A stretch of DNA of 55,486 nt, from contig NZ_FPBM01000015.1 of NCBI RefSeq assembly GCF_900116715.1, positions 1-55,486 of the forward strand, given 5' to 3'. This document shows positions 24,429 through 31,813 of this stretch, piece after piece; the stretch's first letter is position 1, and every line of letters starts with the position of its first letter. Both the position numbers and the translations under genes were made by a program. The stretch comes from Polaromonas sp. YR568. GTDB lineage: Bacteria; Pseudomonadota; Gammaproteobacteria; Burkholderiales; Burkholderiaceae_C. The notes under the pieces were generated by a model. It saw only the letters and a program-made list of their open reading frames with translations. It was not told where the DNA came from and did no database searches.

Positions 24429-25480
24429 CAAAACACCTTGATGCGATCGGGCAGCAGCTTCAGCGGCAGCGAGGAGCCGATCTCAAGCGATTGCTCGGAA
24501 AGGAAATTGAGCGAGAGATACACCGTGAGCTTGTGGCCGCCCAGCGCAGGCGAGGCTACATGCACGTGGCAGAAGGAGCCCAGGAACTCGATCTTCTCGA
24601 TGGTGGCGTCAAACACATGGGCGTCGCCGGCGGCAATCGGCCGGGCCAGCACGTCTTCGGGCCGCAAATAGATTTTGGCTTCGCGGTCTGCGCCGTCGCA
24701 GGGCAGGCACAACGCGCCGAACTTCATCTCGCCGCCGCTCACGCGCACCGGCATCACATTAACCTTGCCCACAAAGTCGGCCACAAAAGGCGAAGCGGGC
24801 TCGCGGTAAATCTCCATGGGCGTGCCCACCTGCTCGATCAGGCCGTGGTTCATCACCACAATGCGGTCGGCCACGCTTAGGGCCTCTTCCTGGTCGTGCG
24901 TCACCATGATGGTCGTCACGCCCAGCTTTTGCTGCAGCGCGCGGATTTCCTGGCGCAACCGCACCCGCTCCAGCGCGTCAAGCGCCGACAACGGCTCGTC
25001 CAGCAACAACAAGCCCGGCGAAGTAGCCAGCGCTCGCGCCAGCGCAATGCGCTGCTGCTGGCCGCCCGAGAGCTGGCTGGGGTATTTGCTTTCGCTGCCC
25101 GGCAAGCCCACCAGCTTGACCAGCTCAGTCACGCGTTTGGCGGCTTCGGCCTTGGGCGTCTTGCGGTTGACCAGCCCATAAGCCACGTTGTCAGCCACAC
25201 TCAGATTGGGAAAGAGGGCATAGCTCTGGAACACGATGCCGTAGTCACGCAAAGCCGGCGGCAGCAGCGAAATGTCGCGGCCGCCCTGGTGCACTTCACC
25301 CGAAGTTTGCACCTCCAGCCCCGCGATGATCCGCAGCAGCGTCGTCTTGCCGCAGCCCGACGGGCCGAGGAAACACACGAACTCACCCTTGCGGATATCC
25401 AGGTTGATGTCTTGCAGTGCGGTGAATGCGCCGAACTCCTTGCGGATATGGCGCAGGTTCAGAAAAGTGTCGTGGGTCAT
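24428..25480 (-). CDS. phnT: 2-aminoethylphosphonate ABC transporter ATP-binding protein
   Basis: A 350-aa ATPase driving AEP uptake. Walker A is GPSGCGKTT (near residue 40), the signature motif LSGGQQQRIALARAL, Walker B LLLLDEPLSALD and the switch histidine MVTHDQEEA. A C-terminal TOBE-like regulatory domain (about 240-350, with YLRPEDVLARP) follows, as in Fe3+- and AEP-type ABC ATPases. It lies downstream of phnS across an intergenic region with three hairpins, which probably lowers its expression relative to the binding protein. Confidence 0.9.
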   Translation of the reverse strand: MTHDTFLNLRHIRKEFGAFTALQDINLDIRKGEFVCFLGPSGCGKTTLLRIIAGLEVQTSGEVHQGGRDISLLPPALRDYGIVFQSYALFPNLSVADNVAYGLVNRKTPKAEAAKRVTELVKLVGLPGSESKYPSQLSGGQQQRIALARALATSPGLLLLDEPLSALDALERVRLRQEIRALQQKLGVTTIMVTHDQEEALSVADRIVVMNHGLIEQVGTPMEIYREPASPFVADFVGKVNVMPVRVSGGEMKFGALCLPCDGADREAKIYLRPEDVLARPIAAGDAHVFDATIEKIEFLGSFCHVHVASPALGGHKLTVYLSLNFLSEQSLEIGSSLPLKLLPDRIKVF

Positions 25481-25533
25481 ACGTGGGTATTGCCTGGGCT
25501 ACGCCGATACGAAAACCAAGCAGCCGCGTGGAA

Positions 25534-25594
25534 CCGGCTTAGCCGGGCCACAGCGGCTGTCCCCCTGAGGGGGAGACAGCGGCCAAAGGCCGCT
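25534..25594. repeat. Comamonad-type intergenic hairpin repeat, copy 3 (inverted)
   Basis: CCGGC-tta-GCCGG (25534-25546), CCCCC-tga-GGGGG (25561-25573) and AGCGGCC-aaa-GGCCGCT (25578-25594). The order is reversed relative to copies 1 and 2. It lies inside an operon, between phnS and phnT, where hairpins usually stabilise the upstream message and allow more binding protein than ATPase to be made. Confidence 0.7.
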
Positions 25595-25603
25595 GACAGG
25601 GGG

Positions 25604-26653
25604 CTACTTCTTCTCTGTTTTGGAGTTGTAGCGCTTCGTCCACTCATTCAGGATGCGCTCGCGGTTGTCAGCGGCCCAGTTGAAGTCCATCTTGACCAGG
25701 CGCGACTCATAGTCCTTGGGCACATTGGCCAGCGGCGGCGCCAGGCCCGGCTGCGCGGTAATGGCAAAGTTTTTGCCGTAGAGCATCATCGCGTCCTTGC
25801 TCGATGCCCAGTCGGCCAGCTTCTTGGCGGCGTCCAGTTTCTTGGTGCCTTTGTGGATGGCAAAGGCTTCCAGGTCCCAGCCCAGGCCTTCTTTCGGGAA
25901 CACGAGATCAATCGGTGCGCCCTTGGCCTTGTTGGCGTTGCCGCGGTATTCAAACGAGATGCCCGCGAGGAACTCGCCTGAGGCGGCCATGTTGCAAGGC
26001 TTGGAGCCCGAGTGGGTGTACTGCGCGATGTTTTCATGCAGCGCGTCCATGTACTTCCAGCCGCCGCCCTTGCCGTCCTTGTCGCCAAAGAGCGTGAGCC
26101 AGGCGGTCACGTCAAAGTAGCCGGTGCCGCTGGAGGCGGGGTTGGGCATGACGATCTGGCCTTTGTAGATGGGCTTGGTCAGGTCCTGCCAGGTTTCTGG
26201 CGTGGGAATGTTTTTCTTCTTGGCTTCAACGGTGTTGAAGCATACGGTCGCGCCCCACACGTCCATGCCGAACCAGGCGGGGACTTTTTTCTTGTCACGG
26301 TACTGACTCATGATGCCGTCAAGATTGATCGGCGCATACGGTTCGAGCATGCCCTGTTTGTCGAGCAAGGCCAGGCTGGAGGCCGCCACACCCATGATGG
26401 TGTCGGCCTGCGGGTTGGACTTTTCGGCGAGCAGCTTGGCGGTGATCACGCCGGTCGAGTCGCGGACCCATTTGATTTCGATGTCGGGGTAGACCTTGTT
26501 GAAGCCTTCCTGGTAGGCCTTGATCTGGTCGGTTTCCAGTGCGGTGTAGACCAGCAGCTGGGTCTTCTGGGCGAAGGCGCCGGTAGACGCGGCGAGCAGG
26601 CCCAGAAGGGCGATGGCCTTTGACAGTGATTTGAGGTGGGTAGCCAGTTGCAT
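25604..26653 (-). CDS. phnS: 2-aminoethylphosphonate ABC transporter substrate-binding protein
   Basis: A 349-aa periplasmic binding protein. ATG 26653 has AAGGA upstream and opens a Sec signal peptide (Lys-containing start, hydrophobic AIALLGLLAAS, cleavage after AFA near residue 28). The mature part is of the Fe3+/AEP binding type (LLVYTALETDQIKAYQEGF, PNPASSGTGYFDVTAWL). The name rests on linkage to phnT, phnU and phnW. The upstream leader is about 100 nt and contains the dyad GTGTC-N8-GACAC (26696-26713). Confidence 0.88.
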   Translation of the reverse strand: MQLATHLKSLSKAIALLGLLAASTGAFAQKTQLLVYTALETDQIKAYQEGFNKVYPDIEIKWVRDSTGVITAKLLAEKSNPQADTIMGVAASSLALLDKQGMLEPYAPINLDGIMSQYRDKKKVPAWFGMDVWGATVCFNTVEAKKKNIPTPETWQDLTKPIYKGQIVMPNPASSGTGYFDVTAWLTLFGDKDGKGGGWKYMDALHENIAQYTHSGSKPCNMAASGEFLAGISFEYRGNANKAKGAPIDLVFPKEGLGWDLEAFAIHKGTKKLDAAKKLADWASSKDAMMLYGKNFAITAQPGLAPPLANVPKDYESRLVKMDFNWAADNRERILNEWTKRYNSKTEKK

Positions 26654-26760
26654 AAAAAATCCTTTATTGGAGACCTGCAATGTTGTGACTTGATCGTGTC
26701 GGGGTAGTGACACTGTGATGACCCGCCTGTGTTCAGGCCTGCCAACCCAGCTCATTTTTT

Positions 26761-26789
26761 ATTTGACGCCGACCCTTCTATCTTGTCAA
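26761..26789 (-). promoter_or_regulatory. Sigma-70 promoter of the phnSTU-dinB-phnW operon
   Basis: On the minus strand, TTGACA (26784-26789, full consensus), a 17-nt spacer and TCAAAT (26761-26766, 4/6). Transcription should start near 26754, giving a leader of about 100 nt before phnS. The GntR dyad at 26801-26816 lies just upstream of the -35 box. Confidence 0.65.
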
Positions 26790-26800
26790 TTGTTTATTGC

Positions 26801-26816
26801 AGATTGTTGACAATCT
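26801..26816. promoter_or_regulatory. GntR-type operator between the divergent phn arms
   Basis: AGATTGT-TG-ACAATCT, a perfect 7-bp dyad that contains TTGTTGACAA, matching the FadR-subfamily pattern (T.GT..AC.A). It is 26 nt upstream of the phnR ATG and adjacent to the phnS promoter, so a single dimer could control both arms. PhnR as the ligand is inferred from gene position. Confidence 0.65.
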
Positions 26817-26841
26817 ACATTTTTATGCTTCAATTCAGGGC

Positions 26842-27651
26842 ATGAACGCTGCTTTGCATCCCACCATCGCGCAACTCCAGAACAGCTCCCTCACCACTGT
26901 GGTGCAGCAGGAAATCGAGCGTGCCATCCTTGCCGGCGAGTACGAGCCCGGCAGCAAATTGATCGAGGCCACGCTGGCCGAAAAGATGGGTGTCTCGCGC
27001 GGCCCGGTGCGCGAAGCTTTTCGCATGCTCGAGGAAGCCGGCCTGGTGCGCAACGAGAAAAACCGCGGTGTGTTTGTGCGGGACATTCCCATCGATGAAG
27101 CCGTCGAAATCTTTGACCTGCGCGCCGCGATGGACGAACTGGTCGGCCGCCGCCTGGCGGAAAACATCACCGCCGCCGAGGTCAAGGAGCTCAAGGCGCT
27201 CGTCGACTCCATGGAAAAGGCGGTGAAGGCCGAAGACCCTCACGCCTACCACCTGCTCAATCTCACCTTTCACGACCGCCTGGTGGAAATGGCCGGTAAC
27301 CGCAAGCTGACCGAGATCTACCGCAAGCTGATCAAAGAGCTATCGCTGTTCAGGCGGCTGAACCTGGCCGACGGCTGGCTCATGCCCATGTCGGCCAACG
27401 AACACCGGCAGATCGTCAAGGCGATTGCGGCGGGCGATGCCGATGCGGCCGGCCGCGCGATGTTCCAGCACGTGATCGAAAGCAAGGAGCGCACGATAGA
27501 AAACGACTTGCGCAGGCAGGCCGCGCTGGCCGAACAGGCCGAGGCCACCGCCAAGCCCGTTCGCCTGGTCGCCAGCACCACGGGCGCACCCAAAAACAAA
27601 GACAAAGAAAAAACCAAAGTCAAGGAAGGGCCATCACGTGGCAAACGCTGA
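26842..27651 (+). CDS. phnR: GntR-family (FCD) regulator of the AEP locus
   Basis: A 269-aa regulator. The N-terminal winged helix (IERAILAGEYEPGSKLIEATLAEKMGVSRGPVREA region, about 25-85) is typical GntR. The helical FCD domain follows (FDLRAAMDELVGRRLAENI; metal/ligand histidines in LTFHDRLVEMAGN and NEHRQIV). The C-terminus is Lys-rich and low in complexity (about 245-269). ATG 26842 is chosen because the longer reading from 26797 runs through the operator. The gene overlaps phnA by 14 nt, so the regulator heads the catabolic operon and probably controls itself. Confidence 0.85.
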   Translation: MNAALHPTIAQLQNSSLTTVVQQEIERAILAGEYEPGSKLIEATLAEKMGVSRGPVREAFRMLEEAGLVRNEKNRGVFVRDIPIDEAVEIFDLRAAMDELVGRRLAENITAAEVKELKALVDSMEKAVKAEDPHAYHLLNLTFHDRLVEMAGNRKLTEIYRKLIKELSLFRRLNLADGWLMPMSANEHRQIVKAIAAGDADAAGRAMFQHVIESKERTIENDLRRQAALAEQAEATAKPVRLVASTTGAPKNKDKEKTKVKEGPSRGKR

Positions 27652-28876
27652 ATCAGGGACTGAAGTGAAAGTCAACGGCCGGGCCTACAAGCTCCCGGCC
27701 AAACCCACGGTGGTGGTCTGTGTGGACGGCTGCGAGCCAGACTACCTGGCGCAAGCCGTGGCCACCGGCCAGATGCCCTGGCTCAAGCGCACGCTGGCGC
27801 TGGGCTCGGGTCTGACGGGCGACTGCGTGGTGCCCAGCTTTACCAATCCCAACAACCTCTCCATCGTCACCGGCGCGCCGCCCAGCGTGCACGGCATTTG
27901 CGGCAACTACCTGTTCGACACGGCGAGTGGCACCGAGGTCATGATGAATGACCCCAAGTGGCTGCGCGCGCCCACGCTGCTGGCCGCGCTGTCGGATGCC
28001 GGCAAGTCGCTGGCCGTGGTGACGGCCAAAGACAAGCTGCGCAAGCTGCTGGGCCACAAGATGAAGGGCATCTGCTTTTCGTCCGAGAAGGCCGACCAGG
28101 TCACGCTGGAAGAAAACGGCATTGAGGGCGTACTGGGCCTGGTGGGTCAACCGCTGCCCAGCGTGTACAGCGCCGACCTGTCGGAGTTTGTCTTCGCGGC
28201 CGGCGTGAAGATCATGCAGAAGTACAAGCCCGATGTGATGTACCTTTCGACCACCGACTATGTGCAGCACAAGCATGCACCCGGCACCGACGGCGCCAAT
28301 TCCTTCTACCGCATGATGGACGGCTACATGCAGCAGCTCGACGACCTGGGCTGTGTGATTGTGCTGACCGCCGACCACGGCATGAACGCCAAGGTCGCCA
28401 TGGACGGCACGCCCGATGTGATCTACCTGCAGGACTGGTTTGACAACTGGCTGGGCGCGGCCGTCGCACGCGTGATCCTGCCGATCACCGATCCTTATGT
28501 GGTGCATCACGGTGCGCTGGGATCGTTTGCCACGGTGTATTTGCCCGAAGGCACCAACATCGAGGCCGCGCGCAAGCGTCTGGCGGCGCTCAAGGGCATG
28601 GAGCTCGTGCTCTCGCGTGAGCAGGCGGCTGAACGCTTTGAGCTGCCGGCCGACCGCATTGGTGACATCGTGGCGGTGTCGGAACGCTTCACCGTGATCG
28701 GAACCTCGGCTTCGCGCCATGATCTTTCGGCGCTGGAAGTGCCGCTGCGATCACACGGCGGCATGAGCGAGCAGCGCGTGCCGCTGATCGTCAACCGCCA
28801 ACTCCCGGGGTTGGACCGCAGCCGGCGCTTTCGCAATTTCGACGCCTTCGACCTGGCGCTCAATTACGCCCAGTAG
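27638..28876 (+). CDS. phnA: Phosphonoacetate hydrolase
   Basis: A 412-aa enzyme of the alkaline phosphatase superfamily that cleaves phosphonoacetate to acetate and phosphate with two zinc ions. Residues matching the family's metal and nucleophile pattern are D30 (VCVDGCEPDYL), nucleophile T69 (PSFTNPNNLSIVTG), D207 and H211 (STTDYVQHKH), D246/H247 (TADHGMN) and the histidine in RSHGGMSEQ. GTG 27638 is used, with GGAAGGG about 10 nt upstream, overlapping the phnR end. With PhnW and PhnY it completes AEP to acetate plus phosphate. Confidence 0.94.
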   Translation: MANAESGTEVKVNGRAYKLPAKPTVVVCVDGCEPDYLAQAVATGQMPWLKRTLALGSGLTGDCVVPSFTNPNNLSIVTGAPPSVHGICGNYLFDTASGTEVMMNDPKWLRAPTLLAALSDAGKSLAVVTAKDKLRKLLGHKMKGICFSSEKADQVTLEENGIEGVLGLVGQPLPSVYSADLSEFVFAAGVKIMQKYKPDVMYLSTTDYVQHKHAPGTDGANSFYRMMDGYMQQLDDLGCVIVLTADHGMNAKVAMDGTPDVIYLQDWFDNWLGAAVARVILPITDPYVVHHGALGSFATVYLPEGTNIEAARKRLAALKGMELVLSREQAAERFELPADRIGDIVAVSERFTVIGTSASRHDLSALEVPLRSHGGMSEQRVPLIVNRQLPGLDRSRRFRNFDAFDLALNYAQ

Positions 28877-28912
28877 TCCGGCGCCCTTAACGTTCATTCC
28901 GAAAGCAGCAGC

Positions 28913-30370
28913 GTGATTGACCAGTACATTCAGGACCACCAGCTCAACGCCATGCGCCTGGCGGGCCGCAAGGTCGGCGCTGACCGCAGCGGCGACCGGG
29001 CCATCGAGGTCTTCAACCCCTTCACCGAAAAGCGCATCGGCACCGTGCCCAAGGCCACGCTGGAGGAAGTGCGTGACATTTTTGCCAAAGCGCACGCCTA
29101 CAAGCCGCAGCTCACGCGCTATGAACGCGCAGCGATTCTGAATCGCGCGGCCGCCATCATCCAGTCGCGGCTGAGCGAAGTTGCAAGCCTCATCACCGCG
29201 GAAGCCGGCCTTTGCATCAAAGACGCGATTTATGAAGCCGGCCGCGTCAGCGACGTGCTGCTCTTTGGCGCAACCGAAGTGCTCAAAGACGACGGCCAGA
29301 TCTTCAGCTGCGACCTGACGCCCCACGGCAAGAAGCGCCGCGTTTACACGCACCGCTCGCCGTTGCTGGGCGTCATCACCGCCATCACGCCTTTTAACCA
29401 CCCGATGAACCAGGTGGCGCACAAGGTGGTGCCCAGCATCGCGACGAACAACCGCATGGTGCTCAAGCCGTCCGAGAAGGTGCCGTTTTCGGCCATCCTG
29501 TTTGCCGACATCCTGTATGAAGCCGGCCTGCCGCCCGAAATGCTCAGCGTGGTGACCGGCGACCCGCGCGAGATTGCCGACGAGCTGATCACCAACCCCA
29601 TGGTTGACCTGGTGACCTTCACCGGCGGTGTGGCCATCGGCAAATACATTGCGTCCAAAGCCGGTTACCGCCGCGTGGTGCTGGAGCTGGGTGGCAACGA
29701 CCCCATCATCGTGATGGAAGATGCCGACATCGACGAGGCCTCAACGCTCGCCGTGCAGGGTTCGTACAAAAATTCGGGCCAGCGCTGCACCGCCATCAAG
29801 CGGCTCATGGTGCATGAAGCGGTGGCGGGTGAGTTTGTCGAGCAGGTGCTGGCCAAGACCCTGGCCTGGAAATACGGCGACCCCGCCGACAAGGCCAATG
29901 ACATGGGCACTGTGATCGATGAGCCGGCCGCCATGCTGTTTGAATCGCGTGTGAATGAAGCCGTGAGCCAGGGCGCGAAACTGCTGGCCGGCAACAAGCG
30001 CCGCGGCGCGCTGTACTCGCCCACGCTGCTGGACCATGTGCTGCCGCAAATGACGGTGGCGCGTGAGGAAACTTTCGGCCCGGTGTCGCCAGTGATCCGC
30101 TTCAAAAACATTGAAGAAGCCATCCAGATTTCCAACGGCACGGCTTACGGCCTTTCGAGCGCGGTGTGCACCAACCGCATGGACTACATCAACCGTTTTG
30201 TGAGCGAGCTGCATGTCGGCACGGTCAACGTGCGTGAAGTGCCCGGTTACCGCCTGGAGCTCACACCCTTCGGCGGCATCAAGGACTCGGGCCTCGGCTA
30301 TAAAGAAGGCGTGCAGGAAGCGATCAAGAGCTTTACCAATCTCAAAACTTACTCAATGCCATGGCTCTGA
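28913..30370 (+). CDS. phnY: Phosphonoacetaldehyde dehydrogenase
   Basis: A 485-aa NAD-dependent aldehyde dehydrogenase that oxidises phosphonoacetaldehyde to phosphonoacetate. The catalytic cysteine is C292 (GQRCTAIKRL), the general base E258 (LELGGNDP) and the oxyanion asparagine lies in ITPFNHPMNQVAHK, with HRSPLLGVIT before it. The name rests on position between phnA and an AEP-type HD gene, and on PhnW upstream. GTG 28913 is the start; 36 nt separate it from phnA. Its stop overlaps the HD gene by 10 nt. Confidence 0.92.
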   Translation: MIDQYIQDHQLNAMRLAGRKVGADRSGDRAIEVFNPFTEKRIGTVPKATLEEVRDIFAKAHAYKPQLTRYERAAILNRAAAIIQSRLSEVASLITAEAGLCIKDAIYEAGRVSDVLLFGATEVLKDDGQIFSCDLTPHGKKRRVYTHRSPLLGVITAITPFNHPMNQVAHKVVPSIATNNRMVLKPSEKVPFSAILFADILYEAGLPPEMLSVVTGDPREIADELITNPMVDLVTFTGGVAIGKYIASKAGYRRVVLELGGNDPIIVMEDADIDEASTLAVQGSYKNSGQRCTAIKRLMVHEAVAGEFVEQVLAKTLAWKYGDPADKANDMGTVIDEPAAMLFESRVNEAVSQGAKLLAGNKRRGALYSPTLLDHVLPQMTVAREETFGPVSPVIRFKNIEEAIQISNGTAYGLSSAVCTNRMDYINRFVSELHVGTVNVREVPGYRLELTPFGGIKDSGLGYKEGVQEAIKSFTNLKTYSMPWL

Positions 30371-30933
30371 CTTTTGCGGATATCGCGCGCCTCTTTGAAG
30401 AGCGCGGCGGCGAACAGTACAGCGGCGAGCCCGTGACGCAGTTGCAGCACGCTCTGCAGACCGCGGCGCTGGGCGAGGCAGAAGGCGCGAGTGACGCGCT
30501 GGTCACCGCCGCCTTGCTGCACGACCTGGGCCATCTGCTGCATGACCTGGGCGAGACGCCCTCGCTGCGCGGCGTGGATGATGTGCATCAATACCGCGCG
30601 CTGCCTTTTCTGCGTGGCCTGTTCAATGATGAGGTGCTGGACGCCATCAAACTGCATGTCGATGCCAAGCGTTACCTCTGCGCCGCGCGGCGCGGCTACC
30701 ATTCCAGCCTGTCGGCCGATTCCAAACGCAGCCTGCTGCTGCAAGGCGGCATCTTTTCGGCCGAAGAAGCCGCGCGCTTCATCGCTCAGCCCGGGGCTGA
30801 AGATGCGGTGAAGCTGCGCCTGTGGGACGACCTGGCCAAAGACGAGAAAAAAGTGACGCCGCCGCTGTCGCACTTCCTGGCGCGGGCGCGGCGTTGCGCC
30901 CTTCCCGCCTCAAGGCCTTCGCTTGCCGCCTGA
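30361..30933 (+). CDS. PhnZ-like HD-domain protein of phosphonate operons
   Basis: A 190-aa HD-domain protein of the class associated with phosphonate degradation operons. The spacing Y20, E23, H30, H54-D55, H76 and H99 (in KLHVDAKRYLC), with a late Asp in LWDDLAKDE, follows the recalled order in PhnZ (Y24, E27, H34, H58-D59, H80, H104, D161), a mixed-valent di-iron oxygenase that splits 2-amino-1-hydroxyethylphosphonate into glycine and phosphate. No partner 2-oxoglutarate hydroxylase is seen in the window. The start overlaps the phnY stop by 10 nt. The family is firm; activity and substrate are inferred. Confidence 0.85.
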   Translation: MALTFADIARLFEERGGEQYSGEPVTQLQHALQTAALGEAEGASDALVTAALLHDLGHLLHDLGETPSLRGVDDVHQYRALPFLRGLFNDEVLDAIKLHVDAKRYLCAARRGYHSSLSADSKRSLLLQGGIFSAEEAARFIAQPGAEDAVKLRLWDDLAKDEKKVTPPLSHFLARARRCALPASRPSLAA

Positions 30934-31780
30934 AGTCCTGATACTGACCTGGCCGGTGCTGTGTGCCGTGCTCTTCGGTGCGCTACTGCATGCGGGCTGG
31001 AACGCACTGGTCAAGTCCAGCACCGACAAGTCGCTGGACATGGCAGTCATCCACCTCATCGGTTCGGTGCTGGCAGTGCCGCTGGTGCTGGTGGTAGGCC
31101 TGCCGCGCATGGAGGCCTGGCCGTTTATCGGCGCTTCGGTGCTGATCCACATCGGTTACTACATTGCCACCACGCAGGCCTACAAACATGGCGACCTTGG
31201 CCTTACTTATCCGTTGATGCGCGGCGTGGCGCCGCTGCTGGTGGCGCTGTCGGCCACCTTTACGCTGGGTGAAACCTTGAGCCCGCTGGCATGGGCCGGT
31301 ATTGTGGGAATTTGCAGCGGCGTGCTGGTATTGGGCCTGAGCCGCCACGCGCTGCACGCGCGCAAGGCGGTCGGCTTCGCGCTGGCCAACGCCGTCATCA
31401 TCGCGATCTACACCGTGGTGGATGCGTTGGGCGTGCGGGCTTCCGGCAACGCACTGCAATACGTTGCCACCCTCTTCCTGCTCGACGGCTGGCCCTTTGG
31501 CCTTTTGATGATGGCGCGGCGCGGACGCGCCATGACGGACTACGCGCGCCACCGCTGGCCGGTGGCGACCGGCGGCGCGCTGGCCTCGCTGGGCTCTTAC
31601 GGCATTGCGCTGTGGGCCATGACCCGCGCGCCCGTGGCCACGGTCGCGGCGCTGCGCGAAACCTCGGTGCTTTTCGCGGTGCTGATCGGCTGCTGGTTGC
31701 TAAAGGAAGCCTTTACAGTGCGCCGCTTTGTGGGCACCTGCGCCATCGTCGGTGGTGTCATGGCCATTCGGTTAGCGTGA
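30923..31780 (+). CDS. EamA/DMT-family transporter
   Basis: A 285-aa membrane protein with about 10 transmembrane helices and two EamA halves (first: HAGWNALVKSS to LVLGLSRHAL; second: VGFALANAVIIAIYTVVDA to VGGVMAIRLA). Such proteins move small metabolites, more often outward. The TTG at 30923 overlaps the HD gene by 11 nt; the next in-frame ATG is too far into the domain. Operon position suggests it handles a phosphonate-pathway compound, for instance export of an amine or aldehyde, but the substrate is unknown. Confidence 0.8.
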   Translation: MPPEVLILTWPVLCAVLFGALLHAGWNALVKSSTDKSLDMAVIHLIGSVLAVPLVLVVGLPRMEAWPFIGASVLIHIGYYIATTQAYKHGDLGLTYPLMRGVAPLLVALSATFTLGETLSPLAWAGIVGICSGVLVLGLSRHALHARKAVGFALANAVIIAIYTVVDALGVRASGNALQYVATLFLLDGWPFGLLMMARRGRAMTDYARHRWPVATGGALASLGSYGIALWAMTRAPVATVAALRETSVLFAVLIGCWLLKEAFTVRRFVGTCAIVGGVMAIRLA

Positions 31781-31813
31781 TCAAAAATCCCAATCTCCTG
31801 TGAGGCCCATGCC

